In this document: in pieces, positions 15,174-23,687 of the stretch | How the letters are laid out: each line of letters begins with the position of its first letter | Position numbering within the stretch: the stretch's first letter is position 1 | Assembly: GCF_000241265.1 (NCBI RefSeq) | Contig: NZ_BAEE01000011.1 | Location: 1-64,000 of the forward strand | DNA from: Gordonia araii NBRC 100433 | Lineage (GTDB): Bacteria > Actinomycetota > Actinomycetes > Mycobacteriales > Mycobacteriaceae | Reading direction: 5' to 3' | DNA length: 64,000 bases | Translations under genes and position numbers: made by a program | Notes under the pieces: model-generated | Told to the model about the DNA's origin: nothing | Database searches by the model: none | What the model saw: only the letters and a program-made list of their open reading frames with translations

Positions 15174-15791
15174 ATGACGCTTAATGTGATGATGGATCGG
15201 ATGAGCGAGGACGACGCGGGCCGGCCGCCAGGCCGACCACTCGAAGTGGACATCAGCCGTCGGGTCAACGACGCGGTGCTCCAACTGCTCGCCGACAAGG
15301 GCTACCACGGCTTGTCGATCAGCGACGTCGCCAAGCTTGCCGGCGTTCCGCGCTCGACCCTCTACCGTCGGCGGGAAACCACCGCGACCCTCAGCGTCCA
15401 GGCAATCAGTGCGGTGGTCCCCGCGGTCCACGACATCGATAGCGGTCAACCGCTCGACGACCTCGTCGCGTCGATCACCGACTTCGTCCGTCGTTTCACC
15501 GCCTGCGAGCACACCCCGGTGGTGATGGAACTGCACGCATTGGCGTTGCGCGACCAAGAACTGGCCAGGCTGACCGCCGCCTATCTCCGACCGCGCGGGG
15601 AAATCCTGGATCGCATGATCGCGCGAGCCCAGGCGGCCGGCGTGATCAATCCGGACATCGCCAGCGGCGTGGTCCGAGATCTCTTGATCGGTCCGCTGTT
15701 CTATCGGTGGCTGGTCCCTAAGCAGGCATTGGACGAGTCGGTCGTCGAAACCATCGTCGCCGGGGCGTTGCGCGGGGTCGCACCGCCCTGA
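15174..15791 (+). CDS. TetR/AcrR family regulator
   Basis: A 205-aa TetR protein: DISRRVNDAVLQLLADKGYHG and ISDVAKLAGVPRSTLYRRRETTA form the DNA-binding head, and the rest is a helical ligand domain with the RGEILDRMIARAQAAGVINPD and DLLIGPLFYRWLV segments typical of TetR_C subfamily members. ATG 15174 is used; ATGs at 15186, 15189 and 15198 could also serve. It converges with the racemase gene, one base from its stop, and is divergent from the SMP-30-like gene, its more probable target. Confidence 0.83.
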   Translation: MTLNVMMDRMSEDDAGRPPGRPLEVDISRRVNDAVLQLLADKGYHGLSISDVAKLAGVPRSTLYRRRETTATLSVQAISAVVPAVHDIDSGQPLDDLVASITDFVRRFTACEHTPVVMELHALALRDQELARLTAAYLRPRGEILDRMIARAQAAGVINPDIASGVVRDLLIGPLFYRWLVPKQALDESVVETIVAGALRGVAPP

Positions 15792-15792
15792 G

Positions 15793-16899
15793 TCAGTCGT
15801 TCCAGATCGTCGCCGGATCGGTCGCGGCGCGCTGCGGCCCGGTCGGCGTCTGCGGTTGGGTGCGGGAGAAGCGCGGCGCCACCTGTGCCTGCATGACCCC
15901 GTCGATCTCGACGAGAGTGCCGCGCGCGGCCAGGTGCGGGTCCTGCGGCGCCTCGACGAAGTCGAGGATCGGCGAGACACACGCGTCGGTGCCGTCGAAG
16001 ACCGCCGCCCATTCGTCGCGGGTCTTGGTCTTGAACACCTCGGTGAACTTGGCCTTCAGCTCGTCCCATTTGCCCATGTCCAGCTGGTGCGGCAGGGATT
16101 CGGGGTCGAGTTCGAGCCCTTTGAGGAGTTCGGCGTAGAACTGCGGCTCGATGGATCCGACAGCCATCCACTTGCCGTCGGACGTCTCGTATACCTCGTA
16201 GAACGGCGCGCCGGTATCGAGAAGATTCGCGCCGCGCTTGTCCTGCCACAGGCCGGTGCCGCGGAACGACCACATCATCTGTCCGAGCACCGATGCACCG
16301 TCGACCATGGCGGCGTCGATCACCTGTCCCTTGCCGGAGACCTGTCGCTCGACGAGGGCGGACAGGATGCCGATGACGAGGAACATCGAACCGCCGCCGA
16401 AGTCGCCGACCAGGTTGAGCGGGGGCGTCGGCTTCTCGTCGGCGCGGCCGATGGCGTGCAGCATGCCGGTCAGCGAGATGTAGTTCATGTCGTGGCCGGC
16501 GAGTTCGGCGCGCGGACCGTCCTGTCCCCAGCCGGTCATCCGGCCGTAGACGAGGCCAGGGTTGACCGCGGCCAGGTCGTCGGGGCCGAAACCGAGGCGT
16601 TCCATCACCCCGGGGCGGAAGCCCTCGATGATGGCGTCGGCCTTGGCGACCAGGTTGAGAATGGTCTCGCGGTCGGCGGGGTTCTTGAGGTTCGCCTCGA
16701 CGACGCGGCGGCCGCGCAGCAGCGCGTCGGCGTTGCGGCCCTCCTGTGGCAGATCGCCCGGTCGCTGTACCCGGATGACGTCGGCGCCGAGGTCGGCGAG
16801 CAGCATCGCGGCGTGCGGGCCGGGGCCGATGCCGGCGAACTCGATGACGCGGATCGAACGCAGTGGGCCGGGCCGGCCGGAGTCGTGAGTCGCCGTCAT
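15793..16899 (-). CDS. mcr: Alpha-methylacyl-CoA racemase (family III CoA-transferase fold)
   Basis: A 368-aa protein closely following mycobacterial Mcr: [103 protein letters not shown] and [12 protein letters not shown]. The enzyme inverts the 2-methyl centre of branched acyl-CoAs, needed for sterol side-chain and methyl-branched fatty acid breakdown. Start ATG 16899 has GGAGG seven bases upstream; the frame extends 12 codons further without support. It fits with the KshB-like gene and KstR-type sites nearby. Confidence 0.87.
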   Translation of the reverse strand: MTATHDSGRPGPLRSIRVIEFAGIGPGPHAAMLLADLGADVIRVQRPGDLPQEGRNADALLRGRRVVEANLKNPADRETILNLVAKADAIIEGFRPGVMERLGFGPDDLAAVNPGLVYGRMTGWGQDGPRAELAGHDMNYISLTGMLHAIGRADEKPTPPLNLVGDFGGGSMFLVIGILSALVERQVSGKGQVIDAAMVDGASVLGQMMWSFRGTGLWQDKRGANLLDTGAPFYEVYETSDGKWMAVGSIEPQFYAELLKGLELDPESLPHQLDMGKWDELKAKFTEVFKTKTRDEWAAVFDGTDACVSPILDFVEAPQDPHLAARGTLVEIDGVMQAQVAPRFSRTQPQTPTGPQRAATDPATIWND

Positions 16900-17055
16900 T
16901 GCAGAGCCTCCAAGAGTTGCTGGCCGTGTGAGCACGGCCGATTCCAGTTCGGGTTGCCATCCAGCATTTCACACCAAGCGAACGCTCGGCCGAAGGTGGT
17001 CGGGACGGGTGATCGCCAGTACCGCCCGGCCGCGCACACGACTACACTCGGCCGA

Positions 17056-17760
17056 ATGACTGATGCGCAGTTGGGGGCGCGAACGTCGACCGAAATCGCT
17101 GGCCACGATGTTCTCGTGCTGGTCCCGCTCGGCTCCACCGAGCAGCACGGCCCGCATCTGCCGCTCGACACCGACACGCGAATCGCGACCGAGGTGGCGC
17201 GTCGCGCCGCGCCGCGGATCGACGGGACCGTGCTCGTCGCGCCGCCGATCAACTACGGGGCGAGCGGCGAGCACGAGGGGTTCACCGGAACGATCTCGAT
17301 CGGCACGGACGCGTTGCGTTCGCTGCTCGTCGAGTACGGCCGCAGCGCGTCCCGCTGGGCGTCGCGGCTCGTGTTCGTCAACGGGCACGGCGGCAATCTC
17401 ACCGCCTTGGCCGACGCGGTGGTCCTGCTTCGCTATGAAGGCCGCGATGTCACCTGGTTCGCTTGTGCCCCGCCCGGCGGCGACCCGCACGCCGGACACG
17501 CCGAGACGTCGATCTTGCTGACGCTGGCGCCCGAGGTCGTCGACACCGGCGCCGCGGCGGCCGGCAGCACGGTCGCGCTGGCCCAGATCCTCGACGATCT
17601 GCGCACGGGAGGCGTCGCGGCCGTCAGCCCCAACGGTGTGCTGGGCGACCCCACGACGGCGAGTGCCGAGCACGGTGCGCGGATGGTCGAGGCGATGGTC
17701 GACGACCTCATCGCGTCGGCCGCCGCCTGGGCCCCGAACGAGCAGGGGCGGGTTCGGTGA
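17056..17760 (+). CDS. mftE: Mycofactocin precursor peptide peptidase
   Basis: A 234-aa creatininase-family metallopeptidase. The metal/active-site segments are STEQHGPHLPLDTDTRIA, NGHGGNLTALA and HAGHAETSI. MftE cleaves the crosslinked Val-Tyr from the matured MftA to release AHDP. ATG 17056; upstream open frame is a shadow of the racemase gene. The stop overlaps the mftF GTG start. It normally follows mftD directly; here it is 7.4 kb away with its own upstream gap of about 155 bases that must hold a promoter. Confidence 0.9.
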   Translation: MTDAQLGARTSTEIAGHDVLVLVPLGSTEQHGPHLPLDTDTRIATEVARRAAPRIDGTVLVAPPINYGASGEHEGFTGTISIGTDALRSLLVEYGRSASRWASRLVFVNGHGGNLTALADAVVLLRYEGRDVTWFACAPPGGDPHAGHAETSILLTLAPEVVDTGAAAAGSTVALAQILDDLRTGGVAAVSPNGVLGDPTTASAEHGARMVEAMVDDLIASAAAWAPNEQGRVR

Positions 17761-19169
17761 CGCCGACCGACACGGCCCTTCCCAAGGGCTTTCAGGCGCA
17801 GATCGACCTGCGGTGCGCACGCGACCGCGATTGGCGCCACCTCGTCGGGGGGGCGCCGACGAGGTTGTTGCGCCTTTCGGAGCGGGCGGCCGGGATGGTT
17901 TCGGCCGAGGGGCGGATCACCGTGCTCGACGATGCTTCCGGCGAGCTGGTCCGCACACTGCTCGACGCCAACGTCGCACACCCGCGCCCGATGTTCGGCC
18001 CGCACGACGAATCGGTGACCGTGGTGATCCCCGTCCGCGACAACCAGCCCGGCGTCGACCGGCTGCTCCGCGCGGTCCACGGGCTGCGGGTGATCGTCGT
18101 CGACGACGGGTCGGCCGCGCCGATCACGGTTCCCGAGGACGTGCGGCTGCTACGTTTCGACACCAACCGCGGACCGTCGGCGGCGCGCAATCACGGTGTG
18201 GCACAGGCGGATACCGAGTTCGTCATCTTTCTCGACTCCGATGTCGTCCCGCTCGCCACCCCGGGTGCTGCCGCCGATTGGGTCACCGCCCTGACAGCGC
18301 ACTTCTCCGATCCCGCCGTGGGACTGGTGGCGCCACGGATCGTCGGTCTCCCAGCGGCCGAGCCGAACCTGGTCGAGCGGTACGAGGCGGGTTTCTCATC
18401 GCTGGACATGGGTCAGCGGGAAGCGGCGATCAAGCCCGGCAGCCGCGTGCCCTACGTGCCCAGCGCCGCGATGGTGGTCCGGCGCCGCGCGTTCACCGGG
18501 TTCGACGAGGATCTGCGCGTCGCCGAAGACGTCGACCTGTGCTGGCGGATGGCGGCACAGGGCTGGTGCTTGCGCTACGACCCGGTCGCCCGCGTCGCCC
18601 ACGAACATCGGTCGACGCTGCCGTCGATGCTCGGCCGCCGCCGCTACTACGGCACGGGCGCGGCTTTTCTCGCCGACCGCCATCAGCGCAAGGCGGCTCC
18701 GCTGGCCATGCGGTGGCCGATCGCGGTCGCGGTCGTCGCGCTGCTGACGCGGACCCGGCTGGGATTGGCGGTCGGGCTCCTCGGCGCGGGCTACGCGGGG
18801 TGGGCGGTACGTCGGCGCCTGGGTGAGATGCCGGGGCGCGACCGGGTTGCTGCATCCCTCACCGGACAGGCCTTGGCGCACGGGCTCGTCCAAGCGGGCG
18901 GTGCGGTCTGCCGGCACTATTGGCCGATCGGGCTGGTGACGGCGCTGGTTTCGCGCCGGTTCCGCGTCCTGGCAGCGCAGGTGGCGGTGGTCGACGCCGT
19001 CGTCGCGTGGATCCGCCACGCGCAGGCCGCCGGCCGGTCGCCGAAGGTGGACCCGCTGTCGTTCCTGGTCCTGCGCCGCCTCGACGACCTGGCCTATGGC
19101 ACCGGGCTGTGGCAGGGGGCGCTGGCTCAGCGCGACGCGACGGCCTTGCTGCCGGTCATCGGGCGATGA
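17757..19169 (+). CDS. mftF: Mycofactocin glycosyltransferase
   Basis: A 470-aa family 2 glycosyltransferase: VTVVIPVRDNQ, IVVDDGS, GPSAARNHGVAQAD, FLDSDVVPL (DxD) and EDVDLCWRMAAQGW. MftF adds beta-1,4-glucose units to premycofactocin. A hydrophobic stretch at about residues 325-350 and the basic C-terminal region suggest membrane association. GTG 17757 overlaps the mftE stop, and the stop overlaps the ATG of the next gene, so mftE-F-G are translationally coupled. Confidence 0.92.
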   Translation: MTPTDTALPKGFQAQIDLRCARDRDWRHLVGGAPTRLLRLSERAAGMVSAEGRITVLDDASGELVRTLLDANVAHPRPMFGPHDESVTVVIPVRDNQPGVDRLLRAVHGLRVIVVDDGSAAPITVPEDVRLLRFDTNRGPSAARNHGVAQADTEFVIFLDSDVVPLATPGAAADWVTALTAHFSDPAVGLVAPRIVGLPAAEPNLVERYEAGFSSLDMGQREAAIKPGSRVPYVPSAAMVVRRRAFTGFDEDLRVAEDVDLCWRMAAQGWCLRYDPVARVAHEHRSTLPSMLGRRRYYGTGAAFLADRHQRKAAPLAMRWPIAVAVVALLTRTRLGLAVGLLGAGYAGWAVRRRLGEMPGRDRVAASLTGQALAHGLVQAGGAVCRHYWPIGLVTALVSRRFRVLAAQVAVVDAVVAWIRHAQAAGRSPKVDPLSFLVLRRLDDLAYGTGLWQGALAQRDATALLPVIGR

Positions 19170-20449
19170 TCGCCGACGTCCTGGTGGTGGGCGCGGGGAG
19201 CGCCGGTTGCGTGGTGGCCGAGCGCCTGTCGCGCAATGCCGATCGACGGGTGGTGGTGCTCGAGGCCGGACCCGAGGTCACCGGTGGCGATGTGCACCGC
19301 CTGGACCGGATGCTGCTCGGCTCGGTAGCTGCGCCGAGCCGGTACGCGCGGTGGTACCGGGCCGACCCGCCCGTCGTGCGCGGACGCGCGGTGGGCGGAT
19401 CGTCGGTGGTCAACGGTGGGTATTTTCTGCGGGCACATCGCGACGACTTCGCCGAGTGGGGCGGACCGTTCACAATGGACGCGATCACCGCGGCCTACGA
19501 CGAGCTGGACGGCGGGGTGCCGGGTGGTGCGCCCGCGGGGAGGATGTCGGTCGGCCCGGTGCGCGACGACGAGGTCGGGCCGTTGGTGCGGCGACTCGAA
19601 GAACGATGGGCGGCTGCGCCGCCGGGTCCTTGGCCGGGGGTCGGGATACAGCGGGTTCCGGTGAACCGGTGCGACGGGCAACGGTGGAGCGCGGCCGACG
19701 CCTATCTCGCCCCGGCGGGGGACCGCCCGAATCTGACGGTCCGCGCCGACTGCTCGGTATCCCGGCTGGTCGTCGAGAGCGGCAGGGTCGTCGGAGTGGT
19801 GTTGTCCGGCGGTGAGCAGGTGCGCGCCGGTGAGGTCGTCGTCTGTGCCGGCGGGCTGGGCAGCGCGGCGTTGTTGATGCGCAGCGGTGTCGTCGACGGG
19901 TCGTTGCCGGCCTTCGAGCATCGTGAAATCTTGGTGCGCTACGCGCCGGCGGTGCGCCCAGAGCCGGCCCCGGTTCTACTGCCCAGTGTGGCGCACACCG
20001 CCGACGGTTCCGAGATCCGTTGGTACGCCGATGATTTCGCGCGATTCATCCCGGGTCTGGCCTCCTCGACCGCCGTCGTGGGGGTTGCGCAGATGCATCC
20101 GCCGCGGCCGGGGGAGCTGCGGTGGGACGGGGAGCGGCTGGACGTCGAGCCGGCCGGGATGCGCGTCGACGAGGTCAGTGCGGCGGTGGCCGAAGTCGTC
20201 GAGGCGTTGTCGTCGGCGGAGCTGGCCGATGTCGTCGTCGACGGGTCCGTCGCGGTCGATCCGGCGGTGGGTACGTCGCAGCACGGCTGGGGTGCCATGG
20301 CGATGGGGGAGCGGACCGACTGGTTCGGCGCCGTCGACGGGGTGGCCGGGCTGCGGATCGTCGACGGGTCGATCCTGCCGAACGTGAGCAGTGGTCCGCA
20401 CGCGACCGTCATGATGGTCGCGATCGTCATCGCGGACGCCCTGAGCTAA
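19166..20449 (+). CDS. mftG: Mycofactocin-associated GMC oxidoreductase
   Basis: A 427-aa GMC-family flavoprotein, short for the family. The FAD motif is VLVVGAGSAGCVVAERLS, with VRGRAVGGSSVVNGGYFLR and a C-terminal GLRIVDGSILPNVSSGPHAT. MftG is reported to oxidise mycofactocinol and pass electrons to the respiratory chain, which regenerates the cofactor. ATG 19166 overlaps the mftF stop. A strong hairpin follows 13 bases after the stop. Confidence 0.9.
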   Translation: MIADVLVVGAGSAGCVVAERLSRNADRRVVVLEAGPEVTGGDVHRLDRMLLGSVAAPSRYARWYRADPPVVRGRAVGGSSVVNGGYFLRAHRDDFAEWGGPFTMDAITAAYDELDGGVPGGAPAGRMSVGPVRDDEVGPLVRRLEERWAAAPPGPWPGVGIQRVPVNRCDGQRWSAADAYLAPAGDRPNLTVRADCSVSRLVVESGRVVGVVLSGGEQVRAGEVVVCAGGLGSAALLMRSGVVDGSLPAFEHREILVRYAPAVRPEPAPVLLPSVAHTADGSEIRWYADDFARFIPGLASSTAVVGVAQMHPPRPGELRWDGERLDVEPAGMRVDEVSAAVAEVVEALSSAELADVVVDGSVAVDPAVGTSQHGWGAMAMGERTDWFGAVDGVAGLRIVDGSILPNVSSGPHATVMMVAIVIADALS

Positions 20450-20461
20450 CCAGTCCCGCGC

Positions 20462-20505
20462 GGTTTCGCCTATCCCTCATCGATCGATGACGGATCGGCG
20501 AAACC
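20462..20505. terminator. Bidirectional terminator between mftG and the DUF4442 gene
   Basis: A 44-base near-perfect palindrome: 22-base arms (20462-20483 and 20484-20505) starting GGTTTCGCCTATCC and ending GGATCGGCGAAACC, with two mismatched pairs. It lies between the convergent stops at 20449 and 20521, so it can end transcription from both sides. Confidence 0.8.
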
Positions 20506-20520
20506 ATGCTGGATCGAGGA

Positions 20521-21009
20521 TCAGGCCGGTGTGACCCAGGTGGTGATGTCGCAGTGCACGACCTCGTCGCCGTTGGTGTCGCGGACCGCGATGTTGACGA
20601 CCACGTCGCGCCCCTCAGTGAGCGAGTCCCAGTTGATCGGCTCGGCCAGGCGCGCCTCGGCGGTCAGTCGCGTCTTGGCCTTGGCCAGGTACTGCGTGTG
20701 CATCTCCTTGGGGATCCACCGATGCGTCGTCGGGGTCGTCGCCTCCATCAGCATCCCCATCGCCGTCTCGGCGAGGTTGCACGCCGCGATCGCGTGGAAG
20801 GTGCCGAGATGGTTGTGGACGCCGAACCAGTTGGGGGCGGTCACCTTGCAGTAGCCGGGCTCCATCTCCTTGACCAGGGGCAGGATGGTGCCGAAGTACG
20901 GGACTTTGGCGACCATGCCGACGGAGAAGAGGGCGTTGCCGACGGTGTTCTTCGGGAGTCGGCGGCGCAGGGCGTAGGTCGCGCTCGGGCGCGGGTTCGC
21001 ATCAGACAT
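20521..21009 (-). CDS. DUF4442 hotdog-fold thioesterase-like protein
   Basis: A 162-aa protein with hotdog wording: FGTILPLVKEMEPGYCKVTAPNWFGVHNHLGTFHAIAACNLAE is the DUF4442 signature around the long central helix, followed by a sheet ending VVHCDITTWVTP. The family probably hydrolyses acyl-CoA or similar thioesters. The start is ATG 21009, with a perfect 8-bp operator-like dyad directly upstream. It stands alone on the minus strand. Confidence 0.78.
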   Translation of the reverse strand: MSDANPRPSATYALRRRLPKNTVGNALFSVGMVAKVPYFGTILPLVKEMEPGYCKVTAPNWFGVHNHLGTFHAIAACNLAETAMGMLMEATTPTTHRWIPKEMHTQYLAKAKTRLTAEARLAEPINWDSLTEGRDVVVNIAVRDTNGDEVVHCDITTWVTPA

Positions 21010-21016
21010 GCGAGCT

Positions 21017-21036
21017 ATCTTACTCCATAGTAAGAT
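21017..21036. promoter_or_regulatory. Operator-like dyad upstream of the DUF4442 gene
   Basis: ATCTTACT and AGTAAGAT (21017-21024, 21029-21036) are exact inverted repeats with a 4-base spacer, starting seven bases from the ATG of the minus-strand gene. The form suits a TetR-type repressor; no regulator gene is adjacent. Confidence 0.5.
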
Positions 21037-21163
21037 CGTTGGAGTAGGCTACTCGGCCGTGGTCGCCTGAGTCTGTGGGCGGATTGAGGCGTCGTCATCT
21101 TCGTTGTCCGAAATGCTAGGTTGGGTGCCACGAAAACGGACAAAAAGCATGCAAGGGGGACCC

Positions 21164-21493
21164 GTGTCAGGTGATTTCGTTCTCGATCCCAGTGCAATCA
21201 CAGCCGCAACGGCGGAGGTTTCGGAGTGTGCTTCGCGGCTGATGGCGCTGTCGGTGGATGGTGCTTCGACCTTCGACCTGGCGGGCAAGTTCACGGGTGC
21301 GACGGCCGACATGGGTGGCGCTGGCGAGGTGGCGAACCAGAAGATCCAGACGACGTTGTCGAATGCGTCGGGCACGGTCGCCGCGTTTTCCGAGGCGGTG
21401 GACGGCGCCAAGAACACGACCGAGCAGACCGACCAGCGGAGTTCTGATCAGTTCAAGGCGTTGACGCCGTACCCCGCCTACCAGAGCGAATAG
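21164..21493 (+). CDS. EspC-like ESX (type VII) secreted small protein
   Basis: A 109-aa helical protein beginning VSGDFVLDPSAITAATAEVSECASRLMAL and ending TDQRSSDQFKALTPYPAYQSE. The Asp-Pro-x-x-I/L-x-x-A opening and length match the EspC-type family of ESX substrates in Mycobacteriales. The start GTG 21164 has AAGGGGG just upstream; an ATG at 21149 in the same frame is possible. The following gene, 12 bases on, encodes a WxG-containing larger protein, the usual pairing of a small helper with an effector. No ESX machinery is in the window, so export would rely on a system elsewhere. Confidence 0.68.
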   Translation: MSGDFVLDPSAITAATAEVSECASRLMALSVDGASTFDLAGKFTGATADMGGAGEVANQKIQTTLSNASGTVAAFSEAVDGAKNTTEQTDQRSSDQFKALTPYPAYQSE

Positions 21494-21505
21494 GACGACG
21501 TCTCG

Positions 21506-22675
21506 ATGCCTCCGAGTTACAACGAGGTGATGGGCTGGCAGCCCGGTTCGCTGGGGGATGCCGCAACGGCCTTGGGCACGCTGCAGTCGACTGTCCACAC
21601 CGAATCGTCTGAGGCCGGCGATCCTGTGCGCGATATCGAGCCTGCGGAATGGAAGGGCAAGGCCCGAGGCGCTGCGGATGCGCGGGCCGAGGCTCTGACG
21701 CGCTGGCTTCGCGGTGTGGCCGCCGAGTTCGGTGAACTCGTGACGGCGCTCAACGACGGGGAGAGGAACATCCGCGATGCGCGGACGGCGCTGCGCAACC
21801 GCACGACGCAGGCTGCCGGCGAGGGGTACATCTTGCAGCAGGCGAGTCGCAGTTACCAAGTCGACTTCGACGCCTCTCGTGCGGAAGACGAGGATGCGGA
21901 GTTTGACGCCAACACCGCCCATCAGCATCAGACCGCACTGCGCCAGTTGGGTGAGGCGGCCGACCAGGCGGTTACCGATACGCGGAACGCCATCAATGCG
22001 GCCCTCGGAGAACTAGGGGTAATGGCCCCGTCCAGTCTGGCGGCCAACCGGGGCGCCGTGGACCCGAGGCTCGCGGCTGAAGATAAGAAGGCCGTGGAGA
22101 ACGGGACGGCTACGCCTGCGCAGTTCGCGCGATACTTGCGGGCCATTACTTTCACGCCGGAGCAGCTTGAGAGGATCGCGGCGGGAGATTTTAGTGGAAT
22201 CAGCCCGTCGCGGCTCAAGTATTGGGAAAACCTGGGTTATAGCAAGGAAGACTTGCCAGGGCTTGCTGCATCGGGGGCGCTCTCGGCTATCAATAAAGAC
22301 GCGACCATGCTAGCCAAGAATACTGATAGTTACCGGCATCGCTCAAAGGTCCATCAAGGAGCCGGTCCTAACGGGGTGGCTAGAGTCAACCAGGTTGCGA
22401 AGGTGCTGGGACGTGGGACTTTCGTCGCCGGGTTCGCATTGACCGCCTACAGCGAATGGGACCAATATGATCAGGGTAAGCAAGACGGCGGAGATATGGT
22501 CGCAGGTACGGCTGGAGGGATTGGTGGGGGTCTCGCTGGCGCTGCAGCGGGAGCCGCCTTAGGCTCGATGATTGCTCCAGGGATCGGAACTGCGATTGGT
22601 GCTGGAATTGGCGGTGCACTCGGGAGTGATTTCGGCTCTAAGGGAGTCAAATTCATTAAGGGTCTGTTTGGATGA
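21506..22675 (+). CDS. Putative ESX effector with WxG region and glycine-zipper C-terminus
   Basis: A 389-aa protein. Residues 1-170 are helical and contain WKG at 49-51 (a WxG motif) within EPAEWKGKARGAADARAEAL. Residues about 170-300 form a middle domain with no recognised family (TPEQLERIAAGDFSGISPSRL). Residues about 325-375 are a glycine-zipper stretch (GGIGGGLAGAAAGAALGSM, GTAIGAGIGGALGSDFG), which can insert in membranes, followed by SKGVKFIKGLFG. It follows the EspC-like gene by 12 bases and precedes small membrane proteins. A pore-forming antibacterial effector fits all this, but that is inference; a structural surface protein is the alternative. Confidence 0.6.
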   Translation: MPPSYNEVMGWQPGSLGDAATALGTLQSTVHTESSEAGDPVRDIEPAEWKGKARGAADARAEALTRWLRGVAAEFGELVTALNDGERNIRDARTALRNRTTQAAGEGYILQQASRSYQVDFDASRAEDEDAEFDANTAHQHQTALRQLGEAADQAVTDTRNAINAALGELGVMAPSSLAANRGAVDPRLAAEDKKAVENGTATPAQFARYLRAITFTPEQLERIAAGDFSGISPSRLKYWENLGYSKEDLPGLAASGALSAINKDATMLAKNTDSYRHRSKVHQGAGPNGVARVNQVAKVLGRGTFVAGFALTAYSEWDQYDQGKQDGGDMVAGTAGGIGGGLAGAAAGAALGSMIAPGIGTAIGAGIGGALGSDFGSKGVKFIKGLFG

Positions 22676-22685
22676 GGATCGTTTG

Positions 22686-22943
22686 ATGACTCGTTGTCCG
22701 AAGAATTCGAGATATGTCCGCGATAGAAGCAAGAAGGAGGATCTTGTGCGAGAGTCATCAAGTCGGAAGGGAAATCCAGGACGACACCGGCGGAAGCCGG
22801 AGTCGATCACGACTGAGGCTCGGCGGCTTGAAGATTTCCTCGGCGAGGACTTGTCAGAACGCTTGAAAGTCCTGGTGATCTCCTTACCTTCCTTGGTTAC
22901 ATTCATGCTCGGGTTGATCGCTGGCGGCAAAGTCTTACCATGA
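22686..22943 (+). CDS. Small basic single-span membrane protein, copy A
   Basis: An 85-aa protein, not a recognised family. The N-terminal half is strongly basic (RSKKEDL, KGNPGRHRRKPES) and the C-terminus is one membrane span, VLVISLPSLVTFMLGLIAGGKVLP. ATG 22686 is 10 bases after the effector stop; a GTG at 22746 is an alternative start. A related gene at 23839 ends in FLAGLIAGDKVSQW, sharing the LIAGxKV tail. Small membrane proteins beside pore-forming toxins are commonly immunity proteins, so that is the working guess. Base composition is visibly less GC-rich here than in the flanks. Confidence 0.55.
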   Translation: MTRCPKNSRYVRDRSKKEDLVRESSSRKGNPGRHRRKPESITTEARRLEDFLGEDLSERLKVLVISLPSLVTFMLGLIAGGKVLP

Positions 22944-22976
22944 TAGGAGAAACAGAGTCGTGCGGCGGGCCCTAGT

Positions 22977-23501
22977 ATGATTTACGTAGTCGAGCATGTG
23001 GTCGCCAACTACGGCGGCGACCCTCAGCTTCGCGCCAACACTTCAGAGTTGGACTTCGCGCTGCCGTCGGCGTGGTATGACTTGGGTGTCGGAGAGGCTC
23101 ACCGGTATATGGCGAGTCGCGTGTTGTTGCGATCGTCGGAGCCGACCCCACCGTTTGTGCCGAATGTCGCGATCCAGTACATCAGTTTGGGGATTACCGA
23201 GGTGATACGTGTCGGTGAGCTGGATACGACGATGGATCTGCATGCCCTTGATGCTGAGGTGATCGACCATGAAGTCCGCTGCGGCGGCTATCTGTGCGTC
23301 GACACCGGAACGTACTCCACGGATGGGTTCGAAGTAAAGACCCGCCGGTCACAGTTGACCTACTCGGTGCCGGGTGATTCGATGTTGGCGATCCTCACCG
23401 CCACCGCGGCTCTCGATGGGTGGGACGCAGTGGAACTTGAAATTGCGACGATGGAGGACGGGTGGCTCACGGCGACGATTCCGACAGATGGTTCCGACTG
23501 A
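22977..23501 (+). CDS. Unrecognised 174-aa protein of the ESX cassette, copy A
   Basis: Soluble-looking protein beginning MIYVVEHVVANYGG. Conserved blocks shared with the copy at 24086 are EAHRYMASRVLLRSS, PPFVPNVAIQYISLGITEVIRVGELDTTMDL, RRSQLTYSVPGDSML and VELEIATMEDGWL. The two copies are the same length and roughly three-quarters identical. The strand-rich pattern with FVPNV and an Arg-x-Ser-Gln near the C-terminus is loosely reminiscent of Mog1/PsbP-like (LpqN-type) folds, a weak impression only. Its 3' end overlaps a separate small membrane ORF. Candidate chaperone or immunity protein of the effector. Confidence 0.65.
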   Translation: MIYVVEHVVANYGGDPQLRANTSELDFALPSAWYDLGVGEAHRYMASRVLLRSSEPTPPFVPNVAIQYISLGITEVIRVGELDTTMDLHALDAEVIDHEVRCGGYLCVDTGTYSTDGFEVKTRRSQLTYSVPGDSMLAILTATAALDGWDAVELEIATMEDGWLTATIPTDGSD

Positions 23502-23590
23502 AGACGTATTTCACGGGGCGGTTCTCAGCGCTGGTGACTTATCCGATTTTGGCCTTTGCGGTTGGATTCTTGATCAGCTATTTTCTTTAG
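23462..23590 (+). CDS. Overlapping 42-aa membrane peptide, copy A
   Basis: A small ORF in the +2 frame relative to the 174-aa gene, overlapping its last 40 bases. It starts at GTG 23462 with GGAGG at 23453-23457 and encodes a charged head (AHGDDSDRWFRLK), TYFTGRFSALVTYP and a membrane span (ILAFAVGFLISYFL). The second cassette has the same ORF at the same position (24571) with about 75% identical residues, including nearly every residue past the shared overlap. Conservation beyond the end of the host gene, aligned start codons and identical Shine-Dalgarno spacing argue that it is translated. Confidence 0.62.
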   Translation: MAHGDDSDRWFRLKTYFTGRFSALVTYPILAFAVGFLISYFL

Positions 23591-23687
23591 ATAGAGCGAG
23601 TAATGATTTCGGCGAGCGGTTTCACACCCGACCGGTTTCTTTCATACGCCACAGATCGGTGCGGGGTTGACGAAACGATACGGAGGC

